Assembly (NCBI GenBank): GCA_946405675.1
Contig: CAMJIC010000092.1
Location: 1-9,232, forward strand
Length of the DNA stretch: 9,232 bases
Reading direction: 5' to 3'
DNA from: an uncultured Clostridia bacterium
Lineage (GTDB): Bacteria; Bacillota; Clostridia; Lachnospirales; Lachnospiraceae
The notes under the pieces were generated by a model that saw only the letters and a list, made by a program, of their open reading frames with translations, ran no database searches and was not told the DNA's origin. The translations under genes were made by a program, and so were the position numbers. Shown here piece after piece: positions 1 through 7,957 of the stretch. Numbering within the stretch: position 1 is the stretch's first letter; every line of letters starts with the position of its first letter.

Positions 1-1808
1 TCCCGGTATTCGGCAGGCCTTAAAAAATCTTTTTCCTTGTCATACAGCATCAGGTTCCCGACAAGAGACTGGATCCGCAAGGCGACGGTGGCAGCCTCCG
101 CCTGCACGTTCCCCTGGGCATCGGGGACATCCTCCGGAGAGACAAGGATGAGCTCCGGCTCCATATCCTCAAAACCGGCCCCCTCCTCCGGAAACAGGTA
201 GCCCGGACGCAGCTCTTCCTGTGTGGTGTATTCCACGCCTCCCACCTGAGCACGCATGACCTGTCGGAAGATCAGGTTGACCGCATCCAGTACCATGGCG
301 CGGCTGCGGAAATTCCGGTGCAGGTCGATCCGTCTTTCGGGGGCATCCTCCCGGAAACTGTAGGATGCAGCCTTTTCGAGGAAGATGCCGGGATCCGCCA
401 TCCGGAACCGGTAGATGCTCTGCTTCATGTCCCCGACCATAAAACGTCCTCCGGGCCGGGCAATGCTCTTTAGCAGGATCTCCTGCACGCGGTTGGAATC
501 CTGGTATTCATCGATGTAGATCTCTTTGAAATAGTCTGCGTACTCCTCCGCCAGCCTGGTCCTGAGATAGTTCCCGTTCTCATCCGTCTCCGGAATGCCT
601 TTATCGCCAGCAGAGGAAACTGGCGATAAACCCGCCTGCGGCGGGAACGCTCCTTCGGAGCTGGGCGATGTCCGGATCAGAACCCGCAGCGCCCAATGGG
701 CGACATCGGAGAAATCCGCGATCCTTCTTTCAGCTTTTGCCTCATTGAAACGATCCTCAAACCGGTCTGTCAGACGCGCCAGGACATCCATATAACGAAA
801 GGTGGAAAGACGCATAGCCTCGATCCATTCCTCCGGCGCAAAGAAAAACTTCTCTTCCAATTTCTGAAGTTCCTTTTTGGCACTGTTCCGGACCTCCTTG
901 ACATATGCCTCCAGTGCCGGATCCACAGCCGGCGCATCCTTCCCTCGTTTCTTGCTTCCCGGCTTTGGCCAGGCAAACCCTGACAGCCTGTCTGCGATCT
1001 CCTGCATGCTTTCACATGCGCACAGGCCCGAAAGCAATTCCTCATGCGCCTGCATGGCATTCGTATAGTGGTACGGCCCTGTTACCTTCCTGCAGACCAA
1101 AAGCGCTCCGGAAAGGCTTTCATGGATCTCTGAAAAGCGAACGCGGATGCTGGCCAGAAGATCCTTCATCCATATCGTCCCGTCGCTGCTTCCACGATAT
1201 TCCTCCACGCACGCATGCCGCCATTGCCGCGGGAATTCGTGGGACATGGAGAACGCGTAGAAGCTCAGGATCAGGTCTTCCAGGCCTTCATCGGTTCTTC
1301 CCGGCGCATACAGGCCGGAAAACTCCTGGAACGCTTCCCTGAAATCTTCTTCCGGGTCTTCATAGCTTTCCTCGATCACCTCAGACACGGTCTGGGACTG
1401 AAGAAGGTTCAATTCCCCCTCATCAGCAATGCGGAAAGAAGGGTCGATCCCAAGGGCGTCCGCATGGTCGAGCACAACTTCCCTGCAAAACCGGTCGATC
1501 GTCTCAATATGGTCTGAAGAGAGCATCGAAAGCTGGCGCAATGCGCACTTCACACGTTCAGGGTCATTCCCGGAAGCCTCTTCCTCCAGCCGCTTTTGCA
1601 CCTTCTCCCTGAGGGAAGCGGCAGCCGCATTGGTGAACGTCACAACAAGCAGGCGGTCGATGTCCACCGGATCGCGAAAATCCATGGCTTTCTCCAGAAT
1701 CCGCTGGACCAGGACCGCTGTTTTGCCGGAGCCTGCCGCTGCGCTTACAAGGAGGCTCTGTCCCCTTGAATCGATCACCTGCTTTTGCTCCATGGTCCAT
1801 TCCGGCAT
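1..1808 (-). CDS. addA: ATP-dependent helicase/nuclease subunit A (AddA), N-terminal half, cut by the window edge
   Basis: AddA is the UvrD-like helicase and nuclease subunit of AddAB, the Firmicute counterpart of RecBCD that resects double-strand breaks for RecA loading. About 602 codons of a family that is usually about 1,200 residues are present; the C-terminal nuclease domain lies off the left edge. Visible superfamily 1 motifs, in order: Q-motif WTMEQKQVI (residues 4-12), Walker A AAAGSGKT (23-30), motif Ia TFTNAAA (57-63), Walker B IDEYQDSN (432-439), motif III VGDMKQSIYRFR (458-469) and motif IV HRNFRSR (497-503). The start at 1808 is chosen because it gives the Q-motif at the usual distance and has a GGAAGAGG ribosome site just upstream. 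addB ends 17 nt before it, so the two are probably cotranscribed and translationally linked. The frame is open throughout. Residues about 379-406 are an unusual insertion matching a palindromic element (separate entry). Family identity is certain from the motifs; completeness is not known. Confidence 0.95.
   Translation of the reverse strand, partial: MPEWTMEQKQVIDSRGQSLLVSAAAGSGKTAVLVQRILEKAMDFRDPVDIDRLLVVTFTNAAAASLREKVQKRLEEEASGNDPERVKCALRQLSMLSSDHIETIDRFCREVVLDHADALGIDPSFRIADEGELNLLQSQTVSEVIEESYEDPEEDFREAFQEFSGLYAPGRTDEGLEDLILSFYAFSMSHEFPRQWRHACVEEYRGSSDGTIWMKDLLASIRVRFSEIHESLSGALLVCRKVTGPYHYTNAMQAHEELLSGLCACESMQEIADRLSGFAWPKPGSKKRGKDAPAVDPALEAYVKEVRNSAKKELQKLEEKFFFAPEEWIEAMRLSTFRYMDVLARLTDRFEDRFNEAKAERRIADFSDVAHWALRVLIRTSPSSEGAFPPQAGLSPVSSAGDKGIPETDENGNYLRTRLAEEYADYFKEIYIDEYQDSNRVQEILLKSIARPGGRFMVGDMKQSIYRFRMADPGIFLEKAASYSFREDAPERRIDLHRNFRSRAMVLDAVNLIFRQVMRAQVGGVEYTTQEELRPGYLFPEEGAGFEDMEPELILVSPEDVPDAQGNVQAEAATVALRIQSLVGNLMLYDKEKDFLRPAEYR
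600..661. repeat. In-frame cluster of three palindromes inside addA
   Basis: Three perfect inverted repeats lie almost end to end. The first has arms 600-610 and 620-630 (TTTATCGCCAG / CTGGCGATAAA, 9-nt loop). The second is CCCGCC/GGCGGG at 631-636 and 640-645 (3-nt loop). The third is GCTCC/GGAGC at 649-653 and 657-661 (3-nt loop). A further weaker palindrome, CGCCCA-A-TGGGCG, lies at 690-702, and the 7-mer TGGGCGA is directly repeated at 662-668 and 697-703. The cluster has no stop codon in the addA frame and codes for roughly residues 383-403, rich in Ser, Gly, Pro and Ala. The flanking protein is conserved (FSDVAHWALRVL before, IDEYQDSN after), where AddA relatives normally have only a short linker. 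This resembles small palindromic mobile elements that insert in frame in genes, such as the Rickettsia palindromic elements; relation to any named family is not established. Confidence 0.7.
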
Positions 1809-1825
1809 AGCTTCTTACCTCTTCC

Positions 1826-4800
1826 CTACTCTGTGAATGCGCTCTCTATGATCTCCCAGTTTTCCTGGCTTGACCGCTTCTCCCGTTCCCTGTATGCCAT
1901 GCCCTTCTGGCGTGGATCAAAGCGGCAGACATCCCTGTAAGGGCACCAGGTACAGGCCTGGGTACGAGCGTCTGTCCTGGATGGATTGGGGGCAATCTGG
2001 CCGGTGAGAATGGAGGATGCGATCTGCCGCATCTTTCCCCTTGCATAACTCCGGAGCAGTTCAAACTGCCGGTCCGTAATAACGTGATCGCCGGCCCGAA
2101 GCTCCTCCGGGTTCTTGTTCCGCGTGACGGGGATAACCATAGATGGTCCCGGGCTCCTGTCCCGATCAAGGCGGTTCACAACATCCGGCCTTCCATTGAC
2201 CAGGCCCTTCACACGCATCTCGGAAATGACCGCATCCTCCAGCTCATCCATGTCCCCCTGCCCGGCCATCTCAACGATGGGATCCTGGAACGAAAAGTAA
2301 AATGCGCCTGCGCAGACGATCTCTTTGTCCGGATGTGCCTTCTGCTCCATGGAAGCGGCTGCGTCAAGGTAAACAATCAGCTGAAGCTGCTCCCCCTCGA
2401 TCAGGCTTTCCAGATCCACATCCCGAGCAGAGGATTTGTAGTCCACAATCTTGATATAGATGCGTTTCGACCCTTCCTCTTCACTCTCATCAACCCTGTC
2501 GATCTTCCCGCCAAGCCGCATCTTCCTGCCCCCGGGAAGGTTGTCGATCCACAGGTTATCTCCCTCCATCCGGCCAAAGGAAAGCTCAAACATCGCAGGC
2601 TCAAACGCCCCGGCAAGGATCTGCCGCTGGAGCGTTTTGACAGACCGCAGCAGGATATTCTCGCAGCGTACAAGGATTCCTTCTGAACGCCTGGTATCAG
2701 TATACAGTTCCTTCCCATGCTCATCCGTCAGGGCTTCCCGGAAGCATTCGTGGGCGAGGGCGTCCCTCCTGTCATCGGAAATGCCCCGCCAGCCCTCGCC
2801 GGAAGGATCCTCCTTCATCCTGCGGGAAAAGAGTTCAACTGCACGGTGCAGAAGGTTTCCGATATCGAGGGAACGTACCATGAACTCTTCCCGTTCCTTC
2901 AGCCCAAGGCCATAGTCGGCAAAGTGCCGGAAGGCACACGCTGAAAATTCTTCCAGCCTGGTGATGCTCCCTTTCAGGATCTCGCCATATAATGCCTGTG
3001 CCGTCTTCTCGTCCAGATCCTCCATGTTCTCATCCTGGCAAAGGCGCATCAGCATCTGCTTCGTCTCATGGTATCTGTCCGGGGCAGACCCCGAATCCTT
3101 ATCCTGCCTCAGATAGAGATTCAACAGCTCGCGAAGCTTCTTCTCTTCCCGTTCATCCTCCGCCAGATCTCCATGCAGGAAATCCCCCAGCGCCCGGGAC
3201 AAAACCAATCTCCCTGTCCTGAGGGACGTTACACTCGAAAAGGGGTTGGCAGAGGCAGCGCCGGCCCATTCCGCCTGCGGAAACATAGCCCGGATGCTTC
3301 TGAGGATCCCCGATGGCCGAAGCTCCTCCCCGTTTCTTTTGGCCATAGACCAGGAGAGATAGAGCGACCGGGACGGGCGGGTCATGGTCAGATACAGGTA
3401 AAACTGCTGTATGCTGGCATCCTCGCGCGCTGTCGGTGCCAGGCGGATCTTCCTTTGCCGCAGGATCTCCCTCTCATAATCGGTCAGAACACCGCCGGAG
3501 GTCCTTCTTTTCGGGATGAAGCCATCATTGAGCCCCAGCATCAGTACGACCTTGACCATCTCCAGGCGAGACCGTTCCAGATCCCCTACCTGGACCTGAT
3601 CGATCCCGCGGGGGAGGATGCCGATCTTCGCCTCCTCGAATCCCGCCCTCAGGATCTCGGCAAACTGGCGCCTGGATACCGTCTCATCCCCGATCAGATC
3701 CGCAGCCTCATCCAGGACATCACTGATCACCCGGAGCACTGCCGCATATTCCTGTGCCTTGTCTTCCCTTCCCTCTTCCTTGCTCATCTCACCCATGCTG
3801 TCAAGCTTCTGCGGCACCCGGAACGCCAGGATAAGCTGCCACAAAGCTGCAGCATATTCCCGGAAAGGGGCTTTCCCTTTTTTCATGACACCGGCAAAAG
3901 GCGCAAACCGCTCCATGAAAAATGCCCTGGCTTCCTCGGCCCCGTACCGGAGTGCCTCATTCCCGTCCCTTGTCGTCCTGGAAAATGCGTTCGACCACAT
4001 CTTATGGCCGCGGATGCCGGCTGCCAGAAGATAATTCTCCAGAAGGTCAATCTCTCCCTCTTCCGGTTCCATCACAAGACCGGTTCTCAGAAATGCCATC
4101 ACGCTTTCATAGGAAAAATTCTTTTCCAGAATCTCGACCGCGCAGCGCGCAAACTCAAATGCCGGATTCATGACGACCGTCGAAGACCGGTCGATATAAC
4201 AGGGAATCCCATAGACAGACATCGCCCTGCGGATATACTCCGCATAGTCTTTCAGGCTTCCGCAGACAATTGCGATCTCCCTGTATCGCACCCCGTCCCG
4301 GATCAGTTCCTCGATCGTCACCGCCGCCGATACAGCCTCGTCCCATGGATCCGCGCACTGGCGCAAAAACACCTGATGGGCAGGAGCCGCAAGACCCCTG
4401 CCCTGATCTGATGATGGATATGGCTTCCTGCCGGCCTTCCCCGGACGCAGAAAATGTTTTTCGAGCCACCACAGCTGTGTTCCTTCTTTATGCCTCCCCG
4501 GTGTCCCCTCCGGCACAAAAAGGAAATCTGCTCCCACGTGAGCCTCCATAGCACATTGGATCAAAGAACGGATGGTCCGCTTCGACAATGCAAACAGTTC
4601 GTGGTCAGCCGGATTCATGACGGAAAGACGGCCGATATCCTGAGGGCCGCGATAACCAATCTCATCCGGGTCGACCGTCACCGTGGCATACACGTCCCTG
4701 GCAATTCCCAGAAGCGCCGTGACCACCTGCAGCTGTGCCGGAGTCAGTCCGGTGAATCCGTCCAGACATACTGTGGCCCCCTTCAGGCTCTCATCCAGGA

Positions 4801-5374
4801 CTGCCTTCTGGCTCAGCACCCTCGGGAGCTTCTCCCCTGTGATCAGATGGTCCGCCTGATAACGCTCAAACGCTTCCTGTACCTGCGAAATCTCGGAAAG
4901 CTTCCGCACAAGGGCAGGATGGGCTCCGTCCCTGAAAACCTGTTCCCGCATTCTGGCAAGCTCCCCGGAGCCGATCCCATACTGATCCATCTCAGACAGG
5001 ATCGATTTGACTTCCGAAAGAACGCCAGGGCGGTCAACTGCCCCGGACAAAAGCGGAATCTTCCCTCCTTCCCTGGCAGTGATCAGGCGGAGAAGGAGGA
5101 TCTTCCCGGTCTCAGACAAAACCTGCCGGCGGGCGACTCCTGTCTGCTCAAAGACACGGTAGGCAAGGCGGGTAAAACTCAGGACATCGATGTTCCAGAT
5201 TCCGCCCCTCTCGCTCATCGAAACGAGCGTTCTCTGTGTCATCAGCGTATTCTGCTCCGGTACGAGGCAAATGTATCTTCTTTCGGGATGCTCCTTCGCT
5301 TCCTCCAGGATACGCTGAAACAGCATATAACTCTTCCCGCTTCCGGATGCTCCGGGGATCAGGATCAGTGACAT
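1826..5374 (-). CDS. addB: ATP-dependent helicase/deoxyribonuclease subunit B (AddB)
   Basis: AddB is the second subunit of the AddAB break-processing enzyme. It carries a RecB-family nuclease and a helicase-like fold involved in Chi recognition, and acts in the cytoplasm with AddA. The 1,182-residue length matches the family (about 1,160 in Bacillus subtilis). The N-terminus has a Walker A motif, GASGSGKS (residues 8-15). The nuclease domain shows GKIDRVD, then IVDYKSS with Asp978 and Lys980, then the QLQLIVYLD motif. The iron-sulfur cluster ligands of the AddB nuclease are all present: Cys813 in SACAFRHFADYGLGL, and Cys1141, Cys1144 and Cys1150 in CTWCPYRDVC, the expected C-x2-C-x5-C spacing. 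The start at 5374 has GGAG 7 nt upstream. It sits 30 nt after the YARHG gene and 17 nt before addA, in the usual addB-addA order, so an operon is likely. Nothing appears broken. Confidence 0.97.
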   Translation of the reverse strand: MSLILIPGASGSGKSYMLFQRILEEAKEHPERRYICLVPEQNTLMTQRTLVSMSERGGIWNIDVLSFTRLAYRVFEQTGVARRQVLSETGKILLLRLITAREGGKIPLLSGAVDRPGVLSEVKSILSEMDQYGIGSGELARMREQVFRDGAHPALVRKLSEISQVQEAFERYQADHLITGEKLPRVLSQKAVLDESLKGATVCLDGFTGLTPAQLQVVTALLGIARDVYATVTVDPDEIGYRGPQDIGRLSVMNPADHELFALSKRTIRSLIQCAMEAHVGADFLFVPEGTPGRHKEGTQLWWLEKHFLRPGKAGRKPYPSSDQGRGLAAPAHQVFLRQCADPWDEAVSAAVTIEELIRDGVRYREIAIVCGSLKDYAEYIRRAMSVYGIPCYIDRSSTVVMNPAFEFARCAVEILEKNFSYESVMAFLRTGLVMEPEEGEIDLLENYLLAAGIRGHKMWSNAFSRTTRDGNEALRYGAEEARAFFMERFAPFAGVMKKGKAPFREYAAALWQLILAFRVPQKLDSMGEMSKEEGREDKAQEYAAVLRVISDVLDEAADLIGDETVSRRQFAEILRAGFEEAKIGILPRGIDQVQVGDLERSRLEMVKVVLMLGLNDGFIPKRRTSGGVLTDYEREILRQRKIRLAPTAREDASIQQFYLYLTMTRPSRSLYLSWSMAKRNGEELRPSGILRSIRAMFPQAEWAGAASANPFSSVTSLRTGRLVLSRALGDFLHGDLAEDEREEKKLRELLNLYLRQDKDSGSAPDRYHETKQMLMRLCQDENMEDLDEKTAQALYGEILKGSITRLEEFSACAFRHFADYGLGLKEREEFMVRSLDIGNLLHRAVELFSRRMKEDPSGEGWRGISDDRRDALAHECFREALTDEHGKELYTDTRRSEGILVRCENILLRSVKTLQRQILAGAFEPAMFELSFGRMEGDNLWIDNLPGGRKMRLGGKIDRVDESEEEGSKRIYIKIVDYKSSARDVDLESLIEGEQLQLIVYLDAAASMEQKAHPDKEIVCAGAFYFSFQDPIVEMAGQGDMDELEDAVISEMRVKGLVNGRPDVVNRLDRDRSPGPSMVIPVTRNKNPEELRAGDHVITDRQFELLRSYARGKMRQIASSILTGQIAPNPSRTDARTQACTWCPYRDVCRFDPRQKGMAYREREKRSSQENWEIIESAFTE

Positions 5375-5404
5375 AAGATTCTCCGCTTCTTCTGCTGTAA
5401 CTGT

Positions 5405-6523
5405 TCAATAAAGCTGGTAACCGTTTGGATTGATTGAGTACTCAACACGCTTCAGAAGATCAATGTTCGCAATCTCCACGGAATTGAACACCTGGTCTGA
5501 GAAAGACTGAGCCGGAACGGTGGGATAGTACCAGCTCTTGCTCCCAAAGTAATCCCTCAGCTCCTGTGACTGGAAGATATAACCACGCCGTGCGTAGATC
5601 TCATTGCGCGCATAGCACATCTGCTGCAGCGAAAGGGCTGATACCTCTGCTTCGCTCAGATAACGCACCGCACTGTCATAGATGATATAGTCGCTGCTTG
5701 TTGCCTGGGCCACATAACCGCCGGAATAGGAACCGATATTCTGATAGGTATACCCCGGCTGATCCAGTACATATCCGCCCGGAACCAATGAGAATTCCTT
5801 CTGCTGAAGCAGGGAGACATTCGCGACTTCAATCGAATTAAATACGGAATCACTGAACGTAGACGCGTCATTGGTCCCCCAGTACCAGTTCTTCGCGTTG
5901 AAATAATCCGACAGCTCCGTAGACGCGAAGATGTAGCCCCTGCGCGCGTAGATCTCATTCTTGGCATAGCACAGCTCCTGGGCGCTCAGATTGCTCAGAT
6001 CGGAATCCGTAAGGTATCTGGAGTCACTGTCATAGAAAATGTAAGTGTCCGGATTCACATAATACTGCGACCCGCCCCCCGGGCTCAGATAGCTTCGGAC
6101 AAGATCATAGCTGTAACTGTTCCCGTCCAGCGCATACATCCCGAGGGAAGCCTCCACGTTGCTGAGCATCTGTACATTCGCCGTTTCATAAGCGTTCAGC
6201 ATACTGTCCGAAAACTGCTCCGGCGTATAGATCGGCGTATACCAATACTGCATGTTGAACCAATTCTGCAGCTCCGTTGACACAAACCGCCTGCCATTGC
6301 GCGCATAGATCTCATTCTTTGCGTAGCATACGACCTGAGCCGGCCAGCCGGCAACCGCGCTTTCATCCAGGTAGGTATAGCTGCTGTTCGGAAGCAGGTA
6401 TCCGTAGACCTGATCCGCATGGAACCTCCTGCCCCCTCCCAACATCAGCAGCACCAGCATCATGCCGCAGCATGCAAAGGCCAGGACATATCCTTTTTCC
6501 GCTTTTCCAAATCCTCTTTTCAT
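5405..6523 (-). CDS. Membrane-anchored protein with three YARHG domains, function unknown
   Basis: The protein is 372 residues from the start at 6523. I chose that start over an in-frame ATG at 6592 because it has a strong AGGGGG ribosome site and yields a proper basic N-terminus (MKRGFGKAEK) followed by a hydrophobic segment at about residues 11-31, probably an uncleaved anchor. The remainder would lie outside the membrane. It contains three copies of the YARHG domain (about residues 50-128, 169-247 and 287-363), each with a core like CYAKNEIYARRGYIF followed by a Tyr/Trp-rich F-x-W-Y stretch and FSDxxxNxxExANxxxL. The copies are joined by Tyr/Ser/Gly-rich linkers. YARHG domains are common in extracellular proteins of Firmicutes, and their role is not well defined; cell-wall or surface binding is an inference. 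The gene directly precedes addB by 30 nt and has its own extended -10 promoter upstream, so it may be the first gene of the addBA transcript. I see no catalytic motif. Confidence 0.85.
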   Translation of the reverse strand: MKRGFGKAEKGYVLAFACCGMMLVLLMLGGGRRFHADQVYGYLLPNSSYTYLDESAVAGWPAQVVCYAKNEIYARNGRRFVSTELQNWFNMQYWYTPIYTPEQFSDSMLNAYETANVQMLSNVEASLGMYALDGNSYSYDLVRSYLSPGGGSQYYVNPDTYIFYDSDSRYLTDSDLSNLSAQELCYAKNEIYARRGYIFASTELSDYFNAKNWYWGTNDASTFSDSVFNSIEVANVSLLQQKEFSLVPGGYVLDQPGYTYQNIGSYSGGYVAQATSSDYIIYDSAVRYLSEAEVSALSLQQMCYARNEIYARRGYIFQSQELRDYFGSKSWYYPTVPAQSFSDQVFNSVEIANIDLLKRVEYSINPNGYQLY

Positions 6524-6582
6524 AACAACGCCCCCTCTCTCCGGACCGAAATAATATGGCGATCCTGTTTGATCCTGTCTGT

Positions 6583-6591
6583 ATTGTACCA
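6583..6591 (-). promoter_or_regulatory. Extended -10 promoter for the YARHG-addB-addA operon
   Basis: On the minus strand the sequence reads TGG-TACAAT, an extended -10 element, with no good -35 hexamer 17 nt upstream. Transcription would start near 6576, giving a leader of about 53 nt with the ribosome site just before 6523. The start region overlaps a tandem 8-mer (ACAGGATC on the minus strand, at 6561-6568 and 6571-6578, one helical turn apart) that could be an operator half-site pair. An alternative AT-rich promoter (TTGATT near 6650) lies further upstream. Confidence 0.5.
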
Positions 6592-6667
6592 TCCATACAC
6601 ATTCATTTCCCTATTCCCGGATCATATTTATTCTGAATTTTTTCTTAATCAATGCAATGTACACCCC

Positions 6668-6701
6668 GCCAGCGGGCCGGCCTGTGGGTGCGCCCGCTGG
6701 C
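6668..6701. repeat. GC-rich intergenic inverted repeat
   Basis: A perfect 10-bp inverted repeat, GCCAGCGGGC at 6668-6677 and GCCCGCTGGC at 6692-6701, surrounds a 14-nt GC-rich loop, in otherwise AT-rich surroundings. It is not followed by a T-tract on either strand close enough for a standard intrinsic terminator. It lies between the presumed terminator of the upstream gene and the promoter of the YARHG gene. A REP-like element, a second palindromic element of the kind seen in addA, or a backup terminator are all possible. Confidence 0.55.
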
Positions 6702-6724
6702 TTGGATATGGTTTATAATTACAA

Positions 6725-6759
6725 ATCAGCACCCCCGGGAATATCCCAGGGGTGCTGAT
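6725..6759 (-). terminator. Probable intrinsic terminator after the synthetase frame
   Basis: A 16-bp hairpin with a 3-nt loop has arms 6725-6740 and 6744-6759, with one C/A mismatch at 6736/6748 that becomes a G-U pair in the minus-strand RNA. On the minus strand it is followed by ATTTGTAATTAT, an AT-rich but imperfect U-tract; the plus-strand side has no U-tract, so the minus orientation is favoured. It sits about 88 nt after the stop at 6848. Confidence 0.65.
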
Positions 6760-6847
6760 GAGCAGCTCCTTACTACGGCGAGGCTTTCCAACGCAGCAGA
6801 TGAGCGTTTGGACAAGTCAGATGTACAAGTTATTCTGTAACAGATCC

Positions 6848-7957
6848 TTATTTTGCCAGCTGAGAAAGACGCTCCATGACCTGTGCCATAAGCTGTTCGT
6901 ATTTCGCCAGCTTTTCCTTCTCCTGCGCCACCTTCTGCGCCGGTGCCTTGGAGAGGAATCTCTCATTGTGAAGCATGCCGTTGGAACGGGCCAGCTCGCC
7001 TTCCAGCCGCTTCTTTTCCTTCGTCAGCCGCGCGATCTCTTTCTCAATATCCACCAGTTCTTCCATCGGAAGGAAGATCGAAGCGTTGTGGATCAGGGTG
7101 GAGACGGCATCCTCTGCGATCCCGGTCCTGTCCTGCCTGATGAATACCTCGGACGCGGAGGCAAGGGATGCGAAGAAGAGCCTGTCCTTCTCAAACGCGC
7201 CCCGGATCTTCTCATCCTGCGATACCAGGAAAACCCTTGCTTTCTTCGACGGCGGGACATTCATGGAAGTGCGGACAGCGCGGATGGCGCGTACCGCATC
7301 CTTGATCGTCTCAATCTCCGCTTCCTCCGCAGCAAAGTTCCACTCTTCCCTGAAGACGGGCCAGTCGGACACCATGATGGAATCATCGGTATCATTCACC
7401 GACTGATAGAGCGCTTCTGTGATGAATGGCATGAACGGATGGAGCAGCTTCAATGCCTGCACCAGAACATGCTTCAGCGTCCACAGCGCGGCGCCTTTGC
7501 CTCCGGCCAGAGCAGCCTGCCCTTCCGTTGTATTCTCTTCACTGGTCTCCTGGTACAGGCGCGGCTTCACCATCTCGATGTACCAGTCGCAGAATTCATC
7601 CCACAGAAAATCATAGACCTTCTGCACGGCGATCCCCAGTTCGAACTTCTCCATGTTCTCGGTGACTTCCTTCGCAAGGGTATTCACCTTCGACAGGATC
7701 CAACGGTCTTCATTTCCAAGCAACGCCGGATCGAATTCTTCCGGGACCTCGCTCTTGTCCAGATTCATCAATATGAATCTCGTCGCGTTCCATATCTTAT
7801 TCGCAAAATTCCTGGAATTCTCCACACGCTCATAATAGAAACGCATGTCATTGCCGGGCGCGTTCCCTGTAACAAGCGTCAGCCTCAGCGCGTCTGCGCC
7901 GTACTTGTCAATGATCTCAAGGGGGTCGATTCCGTTGCCCAGAGACTTTGACATCTT
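6848..7957 (-). other. valS: valS 3' segment (valyl-tRNA synthetase from KMSKS to the C-terminus)
   Basis: About 369 residues follow the KMSKS signature, which matches the usual distance from KMSKS to the end of a ValRS of about 880 residues. It includes the anticodon-binding helical bundle (DRWILSKVN..., FCDWYIEMVKPRL, HPFMPFITEALY) and the C-terminal coiled coil that contacts the tRNA elbow (IEKEIARLTKEKKRLEGEL, FLSKAPAQKV). Codon choice differs from the metG part: Asn is AAT 11 and AAC 6, and Pro is mostly CCG. It belongs with the left-hand genome (YARHG, addB, addA). The original valS 5' portion is not in the window. Confidence 0.88.

Larger units (their letters stand above)
6524..6847. 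other. Intergenic region between the synthetase frame and the YARHG gene
   Basis: This 324-nt gap has no convincing gene. From right to left it holds about 88 nt of unstructured 3' sequence after the synthetase stop, a strong hairpin taken as a terminator (6725-6759), a GC-rich inverted repeat (6668-6701), an AT-rich stretch (about 6620-6660) and the YARHG promoter and leader (6524-6591). Confidence 0.7.

Noticed and set aside
595..795. A short plus-strand open frame spanning the addA palindromes
   Set aside because: It overlaps the conserved addA frame, and its apparent sequence is just the palindromic DNA read on the other strand.
1..1808. A possible frameshift in addA, since no complete frame appears there
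   Set aside because: Manual translation is open from 1808 to the window edge with all motifs in one frame; it only lacks a stop because it is truncated by the window.
3068..4411. A 447-codon plus-strand open frame opposite addB
   Set aside because: It is antisense to a well-supported AddB frame with intact motifs. Its product is low in recognisable structure and rich in Pro, Arg, His and Cys, typical of GC-rich antisense shadow frames.
6441..6523. A lipoprotein signal (AFAC-C) in the YARHG protein
   Set aside because: The Cys lies too early in the hydrophobic segment, and Phe at -2 does not fit a lipobox, so a simple membrane anchor fits better.
6521..6592. Upstream ATG at 6592 as the YARHG gene start
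   Set aside because: It would add 23 polar residues before the membrane anchor, lies upstream of the predicted transcription start, and lacks a good ribosome site. The ATG at 6523 has one.
6752..7951. A 399-codon plus-strand open frame opposite the ValRS segment, and a 309-codon one (7982-8911) opposite the MetRS segment
   Set aside because: Both are mirror frames of the synthetase halves, without motifs or ribosome sites.
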